The notes under the pieces are model-generated. The model had not been told where the DNA came from. It did no database searches and saw only the letters and a list, made by a program, of their open reading frames with translations. A DNA stretch of 64,000 bases from positions 248,001 to 312,000 of the forward strand of contig CAVRXS010000001.1 of NCBI GenBank assembly GCA_963725275.1, read 5' to 3'. This document shows, in pieces, positions 7,729-16,005 of this stretch (positions within the stretch are counted from its first letter, which is position 1; each line of letters starts with the position of its first letter). The translations under genes and the position numbers were made by a program. Source of the DNA: Bog-756 sp963725275 (lineage in GTDB: Bacteria; Actinomycetota; Acidimicrobiia; Acidimicrobiales; RAAP-2).

Positions 7729-8528
7729 ACCATCTCCGCCGCGAGCTCGCCCCCGTCACCGGGACCGCCTGGTCGCAGATCGACGACGAGGCGGCACGCT
7801 CGCTCAAGCACTTCCTCGCCGCCCGACGCCTCGTGGACTTCCTCGGGCCGCTGGGATGGGAGCACTCGGCCGTCGACCTTGGCCGGGTCGACAGCGTGCC
7901 GGATGCCGCCGGACCGGTACGGATGGGCCGGCGGCGCGTGCTCCCGCTGGTCGAGCTGCGTACCCCGTTCGCGGTCTCACAGGCCGAACTGGCCGCCGCC
8001 GACCGGGGCGCCACCGACCTCGACCTTCGCCCGGTCATCGACGCGGGTCGTGCTGCGGCCCTCGCCGAGGACCACCTCGTGTTCCACGGGCACGAGGAGG
8101 TCGGGATCACCGGCATCATCCCGGCCTCACCCCACGAACCGGTTGCGATCGGCGACGACTACGACCTCTATCCGGAGCACGTGGCCAAGGCCGTGGCGAC
8201 CCTCCGGAGCAGCGACGTCGGCGGGCCCTACGCCATCGCCCTGGGCTCGCGCGCCTACACAGGGGTCACCGAGACGACCGAGCACGGTGGGTATCCGGTC
8301 TTCGAGCACCTCCGGCAGATCCTCGGGGGCCCGGTGGCCTGGGCACCGGCCGTGGACGGGGCCGTCGTCCTCTCCCAGCGCGGGGGCGACACCGAGCTCA
8401 CCGTCGGCCAGGACTTCTCGGTCGGCTTCACCACCGCCGATCAGAGTGCGGTGCACCTCTACCTCGAGGAGTCCGCGGCCTTCCGGGTCCTGACCCCCGA
8501 GGCCGCGGTCCATCTGGCCCACCGGTGA
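7725..8528 (+). CDS. Encapsulin shell protein (family 1, HK97 fold)
   Basis: This 267-residue protein is a bacterial nanocompartment shell subunit (linocin M18/Cfp29 family), about the usual length for a 60-mer T=1 shell. Family-typical stretches are the N-terminal helix MNHLRRELAPVTGTAW, DEAARSLKHFLAARRLVD, PLVELRTPFAVS, AEDHLVFHG.EE.GI.GI and the C-terminal half with GGYPVFEHL, LSQRGGDTELTVGQDFSVGF and LYLEESAAFRVLTPEAA. The ATG at 7725 sits in the overlap ATGA with the upstream cargo candidate; GAGAGGA 8-14 bases upstream can serve as its ribosome site. No DyP peroxidase or ferritin-like cargo gene adjoins; the only upstream partner is the nitrobindin-like gene. Downstream it converges on the DUF3501 gene. 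Confidence 0.96.
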   Translation: MNHLRRELAPVTGTAWSQIDDEAARSLKHFLAARRLVDFLGPLGWEHSAVDLGRVDSVPDAAGPVRMGRRRVLPLVELRTPFAVSQAELAAADRGATDLDLRPVIDAGRAAALAEDHLVFHGHEEVGITGIIPASPHEPVAIGDDYDLYPEHVAKAVATLRSSDVGGPYAIALGSRAYTGVTETTEHGGYPVFEHLRQILGGPVAWAPAVDGAVVLSQRGGDTELTVGQDFSVGFTTADQSAVHLYLEESAAFRVLTPEAAVHLAHR

Positions 8529-8560
8529 TCCGGCGGAGGCCGTCACCCCCCGGGCGCCCC

Positions 8561-9172
8561 TCAGCCGTCGAGCAGATCGCGGAGCAGCTCTGCCCGGGTT
8601 TCATCGGAGAGCGCCGCCCCGGGGAGGCCGTCGGGATAGCCCGGATGGTCGACCACCAGCGAGACCGGGCCGGCGGCGAAGGCACGGATCTGGTCCGACG
8701 CCAAGTGGAAGCGCACGTAATGGACGGCAGCGGTGACCTCGGGCCTGGTGAGCTGGGCCCCGTGCTCCTCCTCGGGCACCGAGGGCACCACGGAGTGCGT
8801 CGGTCCGTCGCCGATCACCAGCCCGCACGAACGCTCGATCCCGACCAGACGCGGGAGCCATCTCCGGAGCTCCTCCTCGGTCACCAGCTCGAGGAAGAGC
8901 GTGGCCGAGAGCTCGCCGGGAGCGGGGAGCAGACGGTTGTAGACGTCGAGCTCGTGCTGGATCTGCCGGTCGGTGCTCATCCGCTCGGCGCGGGCCATCT
9001 CCTGGACCTGGAACCGTACGGTCGTCCTGCTCTCGAAGGTGAAGGTCACCACCGAGCCCACGGAGACACGCCGCAGCTTCTTGACCGCGATCACCTGCCG
9101 CAGGAACGTCTCGCGCTCACGTTCGTAGGCCCGCAGGTCGATGATGTCGTCGAGCACGAGGGGTCCGGTCAA
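8561..9172 (-). CDS. DUF3501 family protein
   Basis: This 203-residue protein belongs to DUF3501, a family of unknown function that regularly sits next to a rubrerythrin and a heterodisulfide-reductase-like FeS oxidoreductase, as here. Recognised stretches are LDDIIDLRAYERERE, FQVQEMARAER, QHELDVYNRLLPAPGELSAT, LFLELVTEEELRRWLPRLVG and QLTRPEVTAAVHYVRF. The start is a TTG at 9172 that overlaps the stop of the FeS protein (TTGA), so its translation is probably coupled. It is the last gene of the PerR-like/rubrerythrin set and ends 32 bases from the convergent encapsulin gene. A role in peroxide or iron stress is inference from context. Confidence 0.9.
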   Translation of the reverse strand: MTGPLVLDDIIDLRAYERERETFLRQVIAVKKLRRVSVGSVVTFTFESRTTVRFQVQEMARAERMSTDRQIQHELDVYNRLLPAPGELSATLFLELVTEEELRRWLPRLVGIERSCGLVIGDGPTHSVVPSVPEEEHGAQLTRPEVTAAVHYVRFHLASDQIRAFAAGPVSLVVDHPGYPDGLPGAALSDETRAELLRDLLDG

Positions 9173-10510
9173 GACGGCTCCTCGGCGATGCCGTAGGCCC
9201 GCGCCATCACCTGGATGGGATGTACCGGGTGGGCGCCGGTCTCCTGCTCGATCGCACCGTTGGCCAGCAGGCAGTCGCCGCACACGACGGCGTTCCCCGC
9301 CGCCCCGATCTCGCGCACGAGGGGTTTGGCCACCGCCGCGCGAGCGGTCGTAGTTCTCGGCGCGGTACCCCCAGGTGCCGTCGATCCCGGAGCACCGCTG
9401 GACGAGGGTGGCCTTGATCCCGGCCACCTTGAGCAGGTCCCGCCCCTTGAGGCCGGTCTGCTGGGCCTGCAGGTGGCAGGCCACGTGGTAGGTGACCTGG
9501 TCGGGCACGAGCCCGGCCTCCCGTCCTGGGAAGCGCTTGTCGAGGGTGGTCCCCTCCGCCCGATCCAGGGCGACCAGGTACTCGGCGGGATCGGCGGTGT
9601 GTGCGCCCACCAGTTCGGCATCCGCAGCGGACGCGGTGCCGGCAAGGTAGATCGGGTAGTCCCTGCGGACCACGTAGGCGCAGGTGGGCTGCGGCACGAC
9701 CACCTCGCGCCCGGCTCGGACCTCGGTCGCGAGGACAGCCACGTTGCGGGTCGCGGCACGGGTGAACTCGCGGATGTTCCCCTGGTGGAGCCACGGGGCC
9801 CCGCAGCACCGGGTCCCCTCGGGGAGCGAGCACGACACCCCGTTGCGCTCGAAGACTTTGACCAGGTCCTGGCCGATCGCCGGGTCCATGTACTCGACGA
9901 AGCAGGTCGGGAAGACCGAGACGGCGCCCTGGGCCGCTCCCGGCCGGAGAGCCTGCGGACCACGCCGAGCGGCACGCCGGCGGAACCAGGTCGAGAACCG
10001 CGTGCGGGCGTAGGGGGGAAGGAGCCGCCCGGAGGCGATCCCCGCGGTCCGCTCGAGCAGCCGGCGGACCCGCGAGCCGGGCGTGCCGGTGAGCGCGTTG
10101 ACCACCGGGGCAGCGGCACTCGACACCGTCCCCATCAGGTCGGTGCGGGCGAGGGCCTGGTCGGTCACCCGTCGGCGGAGCGGGAGGGCGCCCGCGCTGC
10201 GGACAGCGTTGGCGCGCAGCATCAGGCGCGGGAAGTCGAGGTCCCAGTCGTGGGGCGCCACGTAGGGACACTTGAGCGCGCAGAGCTTGCACTGGTAGCA
10301 CTCGTCGACGACCTGGTCCTGCTCGCTCGTGGTCATCTCTGCCACGTGGCCGTCGCGCGCGTCGACGAAGTCGAAGAGCGTGGGGAACGAGGGGCAGAGG
10401 TTGAAGCAGAGCCTGCACCCCTGGCAGAGGTCGTAGACCCTCCCGAGCTCGGCTCTCAGGTCTTCCTCGTCGAGGTATCGGGGATGGTCTGGGTCGTAGG
10501 TGGTGGTCAT
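9169..10510 (-). CDS. HdrD/GlpC-like iron-sulfur oxidoreductase, reading frame broken by one indel
   Basis: This protein of about 447 residues carries two N-terminal 4Fe-4S motifs (CQGCRLCFNLCP and CYQCKLCALKCP) and two CCG-type domains (RCCGAPWLHQG and RCSGIDGTWGYRAEN). It resembles heterodisulfide-reductase subunit D and glycerol-3-phosphate dehydrogenase subunit C, and probably passes electrons to the adjacent rubrerythrin. The frame breaks near 9337-9345, just after RAENYDRS; the family sequence continues in another frame as AVAKPLVREIG and CGDCLLANGAIEQETG to the stop at 9169. The total length is one base over a multiple of three, so one extra base is likely, probably a sequence error. 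Its stop overlaps the DUF3501 start. Confidence 0.85.
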
Positions 10511-10582
10511 CGACAGGTGGCACCGCCACGCGGGACCGCCGCCCGAGGATCCCCCGGGCCGGCGTCCCGGTGCGGCAGCGTC

Positions 10583-11002
10583 CTAGGAGACGGAGGCGAG
10601 TCCCTCGGTGAACCGGCCGGCGTGGCTCTTCTCCGCCCTGGCAAGCGTCTCGAACCACTCGGCGATCTCTTCGAATCCCTCGTCGCGGGCGGTCCGGGCG
10701 AACCCCGGGTACATCTCGGAGTACTCATAGGTCTCGCCCTCGATGGCGGACTTGAGGTTCTCGTCGGTGGGCCCGACTGCGGCCCCGGTCACCGGGTCAC
10801 CGACCTCGCGCAGGAAGTCGAAGTGCCCGAAGGCGTGACCGGTCTCCCCCTCCGCGACCGAGCGGAAGAGGGCGGCGACGTCCGGATATCCCTCCACGTC
10901 GGCCTTCTGGGCGAAGTAGAGGTAGCGGCGGTTGGCCTGGCTCTCGCCGGCGAACGCCTCCTTCAGATTGGCTTCCGTCTTGGTGTCCTTGAGTGCTGGC
11001 AC
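10583..11002 (-). CDS. Rubrerythrin without rubredoxin domain
   Basis: This 139-residue ferritin-like di-iron protein reduces hydrogen peroxide. Iron ligands of the four-helix bundle are visible as E20 (AFAGESQANRRY), E53-x-x-H56 (EGETGHA), E90 (IEGETYEY) and E124-x-x-H127 (ARAEKSHAG). The C-terminal CxxC rubredoxin domain of classical rubrerythrin is absent, so electrons must come from a partner, plausibly the FeS oxidoreductase encoded next. The GTG start at 11002 is preceded by AAAGGAG. The C-terminus (FTEGLASVS) does not look like an encapsulin loading peptide, although rubrerythrins are encapsulin cargo elsewhere. Confidence 0.94.
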   Translation of the reverse strand: MPALKDTKTEANLKEAFAGESQANRRYLYFAQKADVEGYPDVAALFRSVAEGETGHAFGHFDFLREVGDPVTGAAVGPTDENLKSAIEGETYEYSEMYPGFARTARDEGFEEIAEWFETLARAEKSHAGRFTEGLASVS

Positions 11003-11046
11003 GGTGCTCCTTTGTTGTTCGGTGTGGTGCCCCCTCGGGGGCGGGA

Positions 11047-11511
11047 TCAGCGGGTTGCGGCCACGGAGGGGGTGCGCCGGGCGCGTGGGATCCGTGCGCG
11101 GCAGTCCGGACACATGCCGCGGAAGACCACCTCTGCGGCGCCGACCTCGAAGCCGAGCGCGGCGCCCTCGGGGATTTCGAGGCCGGGGAAGTCGAGCACC
11201 AGGTCCCTGACATTGCCGCAGCTGCGGCAGACCAGGTGGTGGTGGGGATGGTCGACATTCGGATCGAAGCGGGTACGGCCGGTGCCGACGTCGAGGGCGG
11301 TGATCTCGCCCATCTCGGCCAGGTCGTGCAGCGTCTGGTACACGGTCTTGAGGGAGATCGTCGCCATCTCGCGCACCGCAAGGGCGTGCACCGCCTCGGC
11401 CGACGGATGGGTCTCGTCGCCCTCCAGGATCCGGAAGATGCACTGGCGCTGTGCGGTCACCTTGCGGCCGGACCTGCGGAACAGGTCGGTCAATTCCTCC
11501 GGTGTGTGCAC
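11047..11511 (-). CDS. Fur-family regulator, PerR-like
   Basis: This 154-residue metalloregulator has the Fur winged helix (ISLKTVYQTLHDLAEMGEI, 52-70) and dimer domain with two zinc CxxC pairs (C95/C98, C134/C137). The metal site RFDPNVDHPHHHL has Asp83 where Fur normally has Glu, and another Asp near 103 in GNVRDL; both favour a PerR-type peroxide sensor. The GTG at 11511 is preceded at seven bases by TATTGT (11519-11524), so the mRNA is probably leaderless. A 32-base palindrome lies directly upstream and suggests autoregulation. The rubrerythrin, FeS and DUF3501 genes follow on the same strand and are its likely targets. Confidence 0.9.
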   Translation of the reverse strand: MHTPEELTDLFRRSGRKVTAQRQCIFRILEGDETHPSAEAVHALAVREMATISLKTVYQTLHDLAEMGEITALDVGTGRTRFDPNVDHPHHHLVCRSCGNVRDLVLDFPGLEIPEGAALGFEVGAAEVVFRGMCPDCRARIPRARRTPSVAATR

Positions 11512-11525
11512 GCCACAGACAATAC

Positions 11526-11557
11526 CACCAATGATTGTTGATCAACACTCATTGGTG
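11526..11557 (-). promoter_or_regulatory. Near-perfect 32-base palindrome, probable Fur/PerR operator
   Basis: The sequence is an inverted repeat centred on TGTTGATCAACA (11536-11547) with outer arms CCAATGA/TCATTGG. Fifteen of sixteen pairs match; only 11535/11548 does not. It ends two bases from the -10 element TATTGT of the Fur-family gene, so it covers the -35 region, the usual place for an autorepressor site. Confidence 0.7.
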
Positions 11558-11575
11558 ATTCGACGGTCGCGGCCG

Positions 11576-11622
11576 GTCCCTGCCGGGGCGCCGAGCGCGG
11601 CCGCTCCGGCAGGGTCCGGTGG
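11576..11622 (-). terminator. Imperfect hairpin after the secreted repeat protein
   Basis: GTCCCTGCCGG and CCGGCAGGGTC form an imperfect GC-rich stem just past the stop codon at 11629. No T-run follows. It would separate the secreted repeat gene from the Fur-family gene downstream. Confidence 0.4.
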
Positions 11623-11628
11623 ATCGGG

Positions 11629-13383
11629 TCAGCCCAACGCCATCCCCACGATGGGCTGGTTGAGGGCGATGGCCCCGGTCGAACCCTGGAACACCGCGCC
11701 CTTCCCGAGGGCGAAGATCCCGCCGTCCGAGGCCACGAGGTAATAGCCGTCGCCGGTCGGGGCGGCGGCGCCGCCGACCACCGGCTCGTTGAGCGGTGTT
11801 CCCCCCATCGAGCCGAAGAACGGTGCGTCGAAGGCGAACACCCCACCGTCCCGGGCGATCAGCCAGTAGCCGCCGGTCGACGGGTCCACCGCGATGCCGA
11901 CGATCGGCTGGTTGAGGTGCTGGCCGCCCATGGAGCCGTGGAAGGTCGCACCGGCCCCGTAGGCGAAGACGCCACCGTCCGATGCGACCAGGTAGTACCC
12001 GTTACCCGCCGGGGCCGCGGCGATGCCGACGATCGGCTCGTTGAGGACCAGATCGCCGGCCGATCCGTAGAAGGGTGCGTTGGTCCCGGTGGCGAAGACG
12101 CCCCCATCCGAGGCGACCAGCCAGCACCCGTCGCCGCCCGGGGCCGGGGCGAGACCCACCACCGGCTCGTTGAGCGGCCCGGGAAGCCCGGTGCAGGAGC
12201 TCGCCTGGGCTCCGTGGGCGTAGGCGGGCCCCGACGCGCTGGCGAGGTTGTAGCCGCTCCCTCCGGGAACCGCTGCAATGCCCGCGACAGGGAGGCTGAG
12301 GGTCTGCCCGGTTCCCGCGCCGGCGCCGAGGAACGGCACCCCGAAGCTGAACACCCCCCCGTCCTGGGCACCGAGCCAGTAGCCGCGGGGCTTCGTCGCA
12401 GGCACGGCGATCGCCATCTCGGGGCCGGCAGGCGTCGGTGGATGGGTGGTCGGATCGGCGGGTGGGCTGGGCTGGGTGACACCGAAGGCGCACTCACCGG
12501 TCGCGTATCCCGCGACGACGTTCGGCGACGCACCCGAATCGCCGTAGTGGACGATCGGATCGTTTGCCGAGCAGATGAGGTTGCCCGCAATCGTGTTGGT
12601 GAGGGTCTCCATCGCGTCGGGGTCGAAGAAGGTGTTGTCGCTGAAAGTCGCGCTACCGCCGGTGCTGACTCGCAGGGCGCCGAACCAACAGGAGTTGAGA
12701 CCGGTCACCCGCAGGTTCCCACCGATGGTGCTGTCTTCGTAGTCGCTGTACACCGGCGACATGAAGGAGGCGAACACGCCGCTCGGGGTGCAGCTCACCC
12801 CACCGCCGCCGCCCGTCTGGACGGCATCCCCGCCGATGGTCGTCTCATGCACGATGACGCCCAGCGGATCGGTCGCCGTCACGCTGCCGTTGACGGTGTC
12901 GGCCGAGTTGAGCGTCGGTGGAGTACCGGTGTCGTCGAAGCATTGGAACGCGCTCGCCTCGCAGCCGAGGATGAGGGTACCGCCGCTGGCCACTGTGATG
13001 TTGCCGTCCACGGTGAAGCCCGAGGTCGTCCCCGGGTTGCCCTGGTCGAGGGCGAACGCGGCAAGCAAGGAGCCGCCCGCACTCACCGTCACGTTCCCGG
13101 TGACGGTGACTTGCCCCGAATCGACGTTGCAGATGTCGGTGACGGTGACCGAGCTGTAGGTCCCGGCTGCCAATGACGCCCCGCCCGAGCTTCCGCAGGT
13201 GGTCGCGACCGGCGTGGCCGACGCGGCTCCGGTCCCGCCCAGCAACCCGAGCGGCACCGCCACCACCAGGGCCGCCGAGAAGGAGAGGGTGAGACGGAGC
13301 GATGTCCTTCCCCTCACCACCGTCCGCTTCCGATCCCTGCCCTCGGACCTACCATCACTCGCCGTTGTTCCGCTCGAAGTCAT
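11629..13383 (-). CDS. Secreted protein with C-terminal GYWLVASDGGVF-type repeats
   Basis: This 584-residue protein starts with a signal peptide (basic RGRTSLRLT, hydrophobic core, cleavage near GAASATP). The N-terminal half, to about residue 320, is a Thr/Gly/Ser-rich beta-structured domain resembling parallel-beta surface proteins. After a Pro-rich linker (SPPADPTTHPPTPAGP) come five to six repeats of about 45 residues of the form G.GYYLVASDGGVFA.G....GS.G...LN.PIVGIA, which are a hallmark of Acidimicrobiia extracellular proteins and probably fold as a propeller. The ATG at 13383 has ACAGGAG upstream. Function is unknown; adhesion or cell-surface binding is a guess. Confidence 0.85.
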   Translation of the reverse strand: MTSSGTTASDGRSEGRDRKRTVVRGRTSLRLTLSFSAALVVAVPLGLLGGTGAASATPVATTCGSSGGASLAAGTYSSVTVTDICNVDSGQVTVTGNVTVSAGGSLLAAFALDQGNPGTTSGFTVDGNITVASGGTLILGCEASAFQCFDDTGTPPTLNSADTVNGSVTATDPLGVIVHETTIGGDAVQTGGGGGVSCTPSGVFASFMSPVYSDYEDSTIGGNLRVTGLNSCWFGALRVSTGGSATFSDNTFFDPDAMETLTNTIAGNLICSANDPIVHYGDSGASPNVVAGYATGECAFGVTQPSPPADPTTHPPTPAGPEMAIAVPATKPRGYWLGAQDGGVFSFGVPFLGAGAGTGQTLSLPVAGIAAVPGGSGYNLASASGPAYAHGAQASSCTGLPGPLNEPVVGLAPAPGGDGCWLVASDGGVFATGTNAPFYGSAGDLVLNEPIVGIAAAPAGNGYYLVASDGGVFAYGAGATFHGSMGGQHLNQPIVGIAVDPSTGGYWLIARDGGVFAFDAPFFGSMGGTPLNEPVVGGAAAPTGDGYYLVASDGGIFALGKGAVFQGSTGAIALNQPIVGMALG

Positions 13384-13626
13384 CCCGATCTCCTGTCTCC
13401 GTCGCTGGACATTGATCCGACCGCACCGGCACCCGCGTCGGTGAACTCGCGCCATGTTGATCGACGCCAACAGCCGAACGAATCGACCGGCGCCGGCCGA
13501 AGCTTGCCGGATGGGAATCTGCGGGTCAAGTGTCAATTCGGTTGCACTCCCTCCGGCGTGCCGCGGGGAGCTGGTCGGGTCCGAAGCCCGCCGACGCCGG
13601 CGCGTCGTGCGTGGTAGGAAGCGGCC

Positions 13627-14701
13627 ATGGGAACCCAGACCGAGGCGGTCTTCGCCGAGCTGCTCGCAGAGATGGGAACGCAACACAGACGACTGGTCGA
13701 GCAACTCTCCGGCCCGGGGGACGAGCAGACCCTGCTCGAGGCGCACAAGTGGCTGCTCACGATCGTGCAGGTAGCCGCCGACACCCAGGTCTGGGCGGAC
13801 CCCGACCGCCCCCGGTTCGTCGAGATCGTGGGCCCCTACAAGAAGTGGGGCGGGGACAATGCCGACGCCTTCTACTGCTTCGCCCCGGTGGACCCGTCCC
13901 GAACGTACCGGGTGCGGGTTCGGCCCGGGGACGCGGCGTACCTCTCCCTCACCGTCTACGGGGGTCCAGACGACGGGCGCTACTCGGATCGCATCGTCGG
14001 CAGCCTCAACGCACGGCAGGTCGCTCCAGGGCCCGACGGTGTGATCACCATGGTCCTCTCACCCGACGATCCGGGCGACGGGTCGCCATGGATCAAGCTC
14101 GACCCCGACGCGGTGGCGATGATCACCCGCGACTACCTGGCCGACCCGTCCCACGGCACCCGTGCTGCCTGGGCGGTCGCAACCGACGCGCCGCCGCCGA
14201 CCTTCCGGGAGGACGACGCCGTGCTGGCCCGACGCTTCCGTGCCGCGCTCACCTGGCTGCGGGACCAGGCCGCCATGGTGCCGCTGCCCGCGGGTGAGCC
14301 CAACAGCATCGATCCCCCCTACCCGGTGCCGACGACGACTGTCGGTTGGGCAGCCGGGGACGCCGCGGTACGCGATGGGCCGGTACCTCCTCGAGGATGG
14401 TCAGGCCCTCGTCCTGCGGGGACGGTCCCCGGAATGCGCCTTCTGGAACCTCTGTCTGTGGAACCCGTTCCTGCACACCTACAACTACGACTACGAGCGG
14501 GTGACCATCAACGGCACCCAGGTGCGCTACGAGGACGACGGCTCGTGGGAGATCGTCATCTCCCCCACCGATCCCGGGCATCCCAACTGGGTCTCGACGG
14601 CGGGCCACCACAGCGGATGGATCTGGTTCCGGTGGTTCCTGCCGGCCGAGACACCGGCACACCCGGAGGCCGTCGTGGTCCCGGTGCCAGCAGGCGGATG
14701 A
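13627..14701 (+). CDS. DUF1214-type protein, frame broken by one indel
   Basis: This protein of about 358 residues has an N-terminal helical region followed by beta-rich DUF1214-like sequence (GPYKKWGGDNADAFYCFAPV, YRVRVRPGDAAYLSLTVYGG, and after the break AMGRYLLEDG, WNLCLWNPFL, GWIWFRWFLPAETP). The frame changes near 14370 within CGCGGTACG: sequence up to GDAA reads in one frame and YAMGRYLLEDG in another. Total length is one base over a multiple of three, so one extra base is probable. The stop overlaps the next ATG (ATGA), so it forms an operon with the sulfotransferase. DUF1214 proteins are common in steroid- and alkane-degrading actinobacteria; the role here is unknown. Confidence 0.7.
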
Positions 14702-15967
14702 GCCCGGCGGGACGCCCGCCGCCGATCACCATCGACGATCTGGCCGAGCCCCGGTACAGCGACGAGGCACGAGCCGTCCTCGACTTCATGGCCGAGGCGG
14801 GGCGGACCGTCTCCCTCGAACCGGATGCGCTCATCGACGCGGCCATGGCCGAGACCGGCCTCGACGACTTCGGGCCCGACGACTTCCGCGGCCGGCTCGA
14901 GATCCTCTGCCGTTCGCTGCGGGAGGAGGCACGGCTCGACCATGCCGGGCTGTTCGCCCAGTCGCAGCTCCTCACCGGGCTCCTCCGCAACCGCCTCCTG
15001 ATCGAGAACCTGGTCATGCGTCACCCCGAGATCCTCGATGAGGCGATCGTGGCGCCCATCGTGATCTGTGGACTGCCCCGCACCGGCACCACCCACCTGC
15101 ACAACCTCATCGCCTCCGACCCGGCGCTCCGGTCGCTCCCCTACTGGGAGAGCCTCGAGCCGGTGCTCTCCGACCGGGAACGGCCGGCGCCAGGCGACCC
15201 GGACCCGCGTCGCGCCCGCACAGAGCTCTCGCTCTCCGTCGTGGACACGGCCCTGCACGAGTTCCGGCGCATGCACGAGATGACCACCGACCACGTCCAC
15301 GAGGAGATCCAGCTCCTGGCCATCGACATCTCGACGATGCTCTTCGAGACCATCGCCCCGATCCCCACCTGGCGCGACAGCTACCTGGCCCGGGACCAGG
15401 GACCCAGCTACTCCTACCTGCGCACGATCCTCCAGGCCCTGCAATGGCTGCGGGGAGGGACGCGGCTGGGTGCTCAAGTCCCCCCAGCATCTCGAGCAGT
15501 TCCCGGCCCTCCTCGCCACCTTCCCCGACGCGACCTTCGTCGTGACCCACCGGGACCCGGTCTCGGTCACCGCGTCGATGGTCACCATGCTCGGCTACTC
15601 CGCCCGGCTCGGGCACGACCGGGTCGACCTCCACTGGCTCGGGGGCTACTGGGCCGACCGTCTCGAGCGGATGCTCCGCTCGTGCGTCGACCAGCGGCAG
15701 ATCCTCCCGTCCGAGCGGACCATCGACGTCCACTTCGACGAGTTCATGGAGGACGACCTGGCCATGGTCCGGCGCGTCTACGCGGTCGCCGGCCAACCGT
15801 TCACCGCGGCCTCCGAGTCGGCCATGGTCGCCTTCCTCGACGAGCACCCGAGGGGCCGGTACGGGGGAGTCGTCTACGACCTCGCCCAGTTCGGCATCGA
15901 CCGCGCACGCCTGCAGCGCTCCCTGGCCTTCTACGTCGAGCGGTTCAGGGTCACCGAGGAGCGCTGA
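14698..15967 (+). CDS. Sulfotransferase family protein, frame broken by one indel
   Basis: This protein of about 423 residues fits the PAPS-dependent sulfotransferase fold common in actinobacteria and proteobacteria. The 5'-phosphosulfate loop is ICGLPRTGTTHLHN, and the 3'-phosphate motif VVTHRDPVSVTASMV lies in the C-terminal part. The frame changes between about 15455 and 15470: QALQWLRGG is in the first frame and WVLKSPQHLEQFPALL in the next. Length is one base over a multiple of three. Its ATG overlaps the stop of the DUF1214 gene. The acceptor is unknown; lipid or steroid sulfation would be speculation. Confidence 0.8.
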
Positions 15968-16005
15968 CCGGCGAGGGGGCGGCCGACCTGTGGCAGGCTT
16001 TGCCC

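Noticed and set aside
9337..9345. Programmed frameshift in the FeS oxidoreductase
   Set aside because: No slippery heptamer or downstream structure stands out, and seven other unrelated genes show the same kind of break, which fits sequence error better.
10583..11002. Rubrerythrin as encapsulin cargo
   Set aside because: Its C-terminus lacks an LGIGSL-like peptide and it belongs to a separate operon with its usual FeS and DUF3501 partners.
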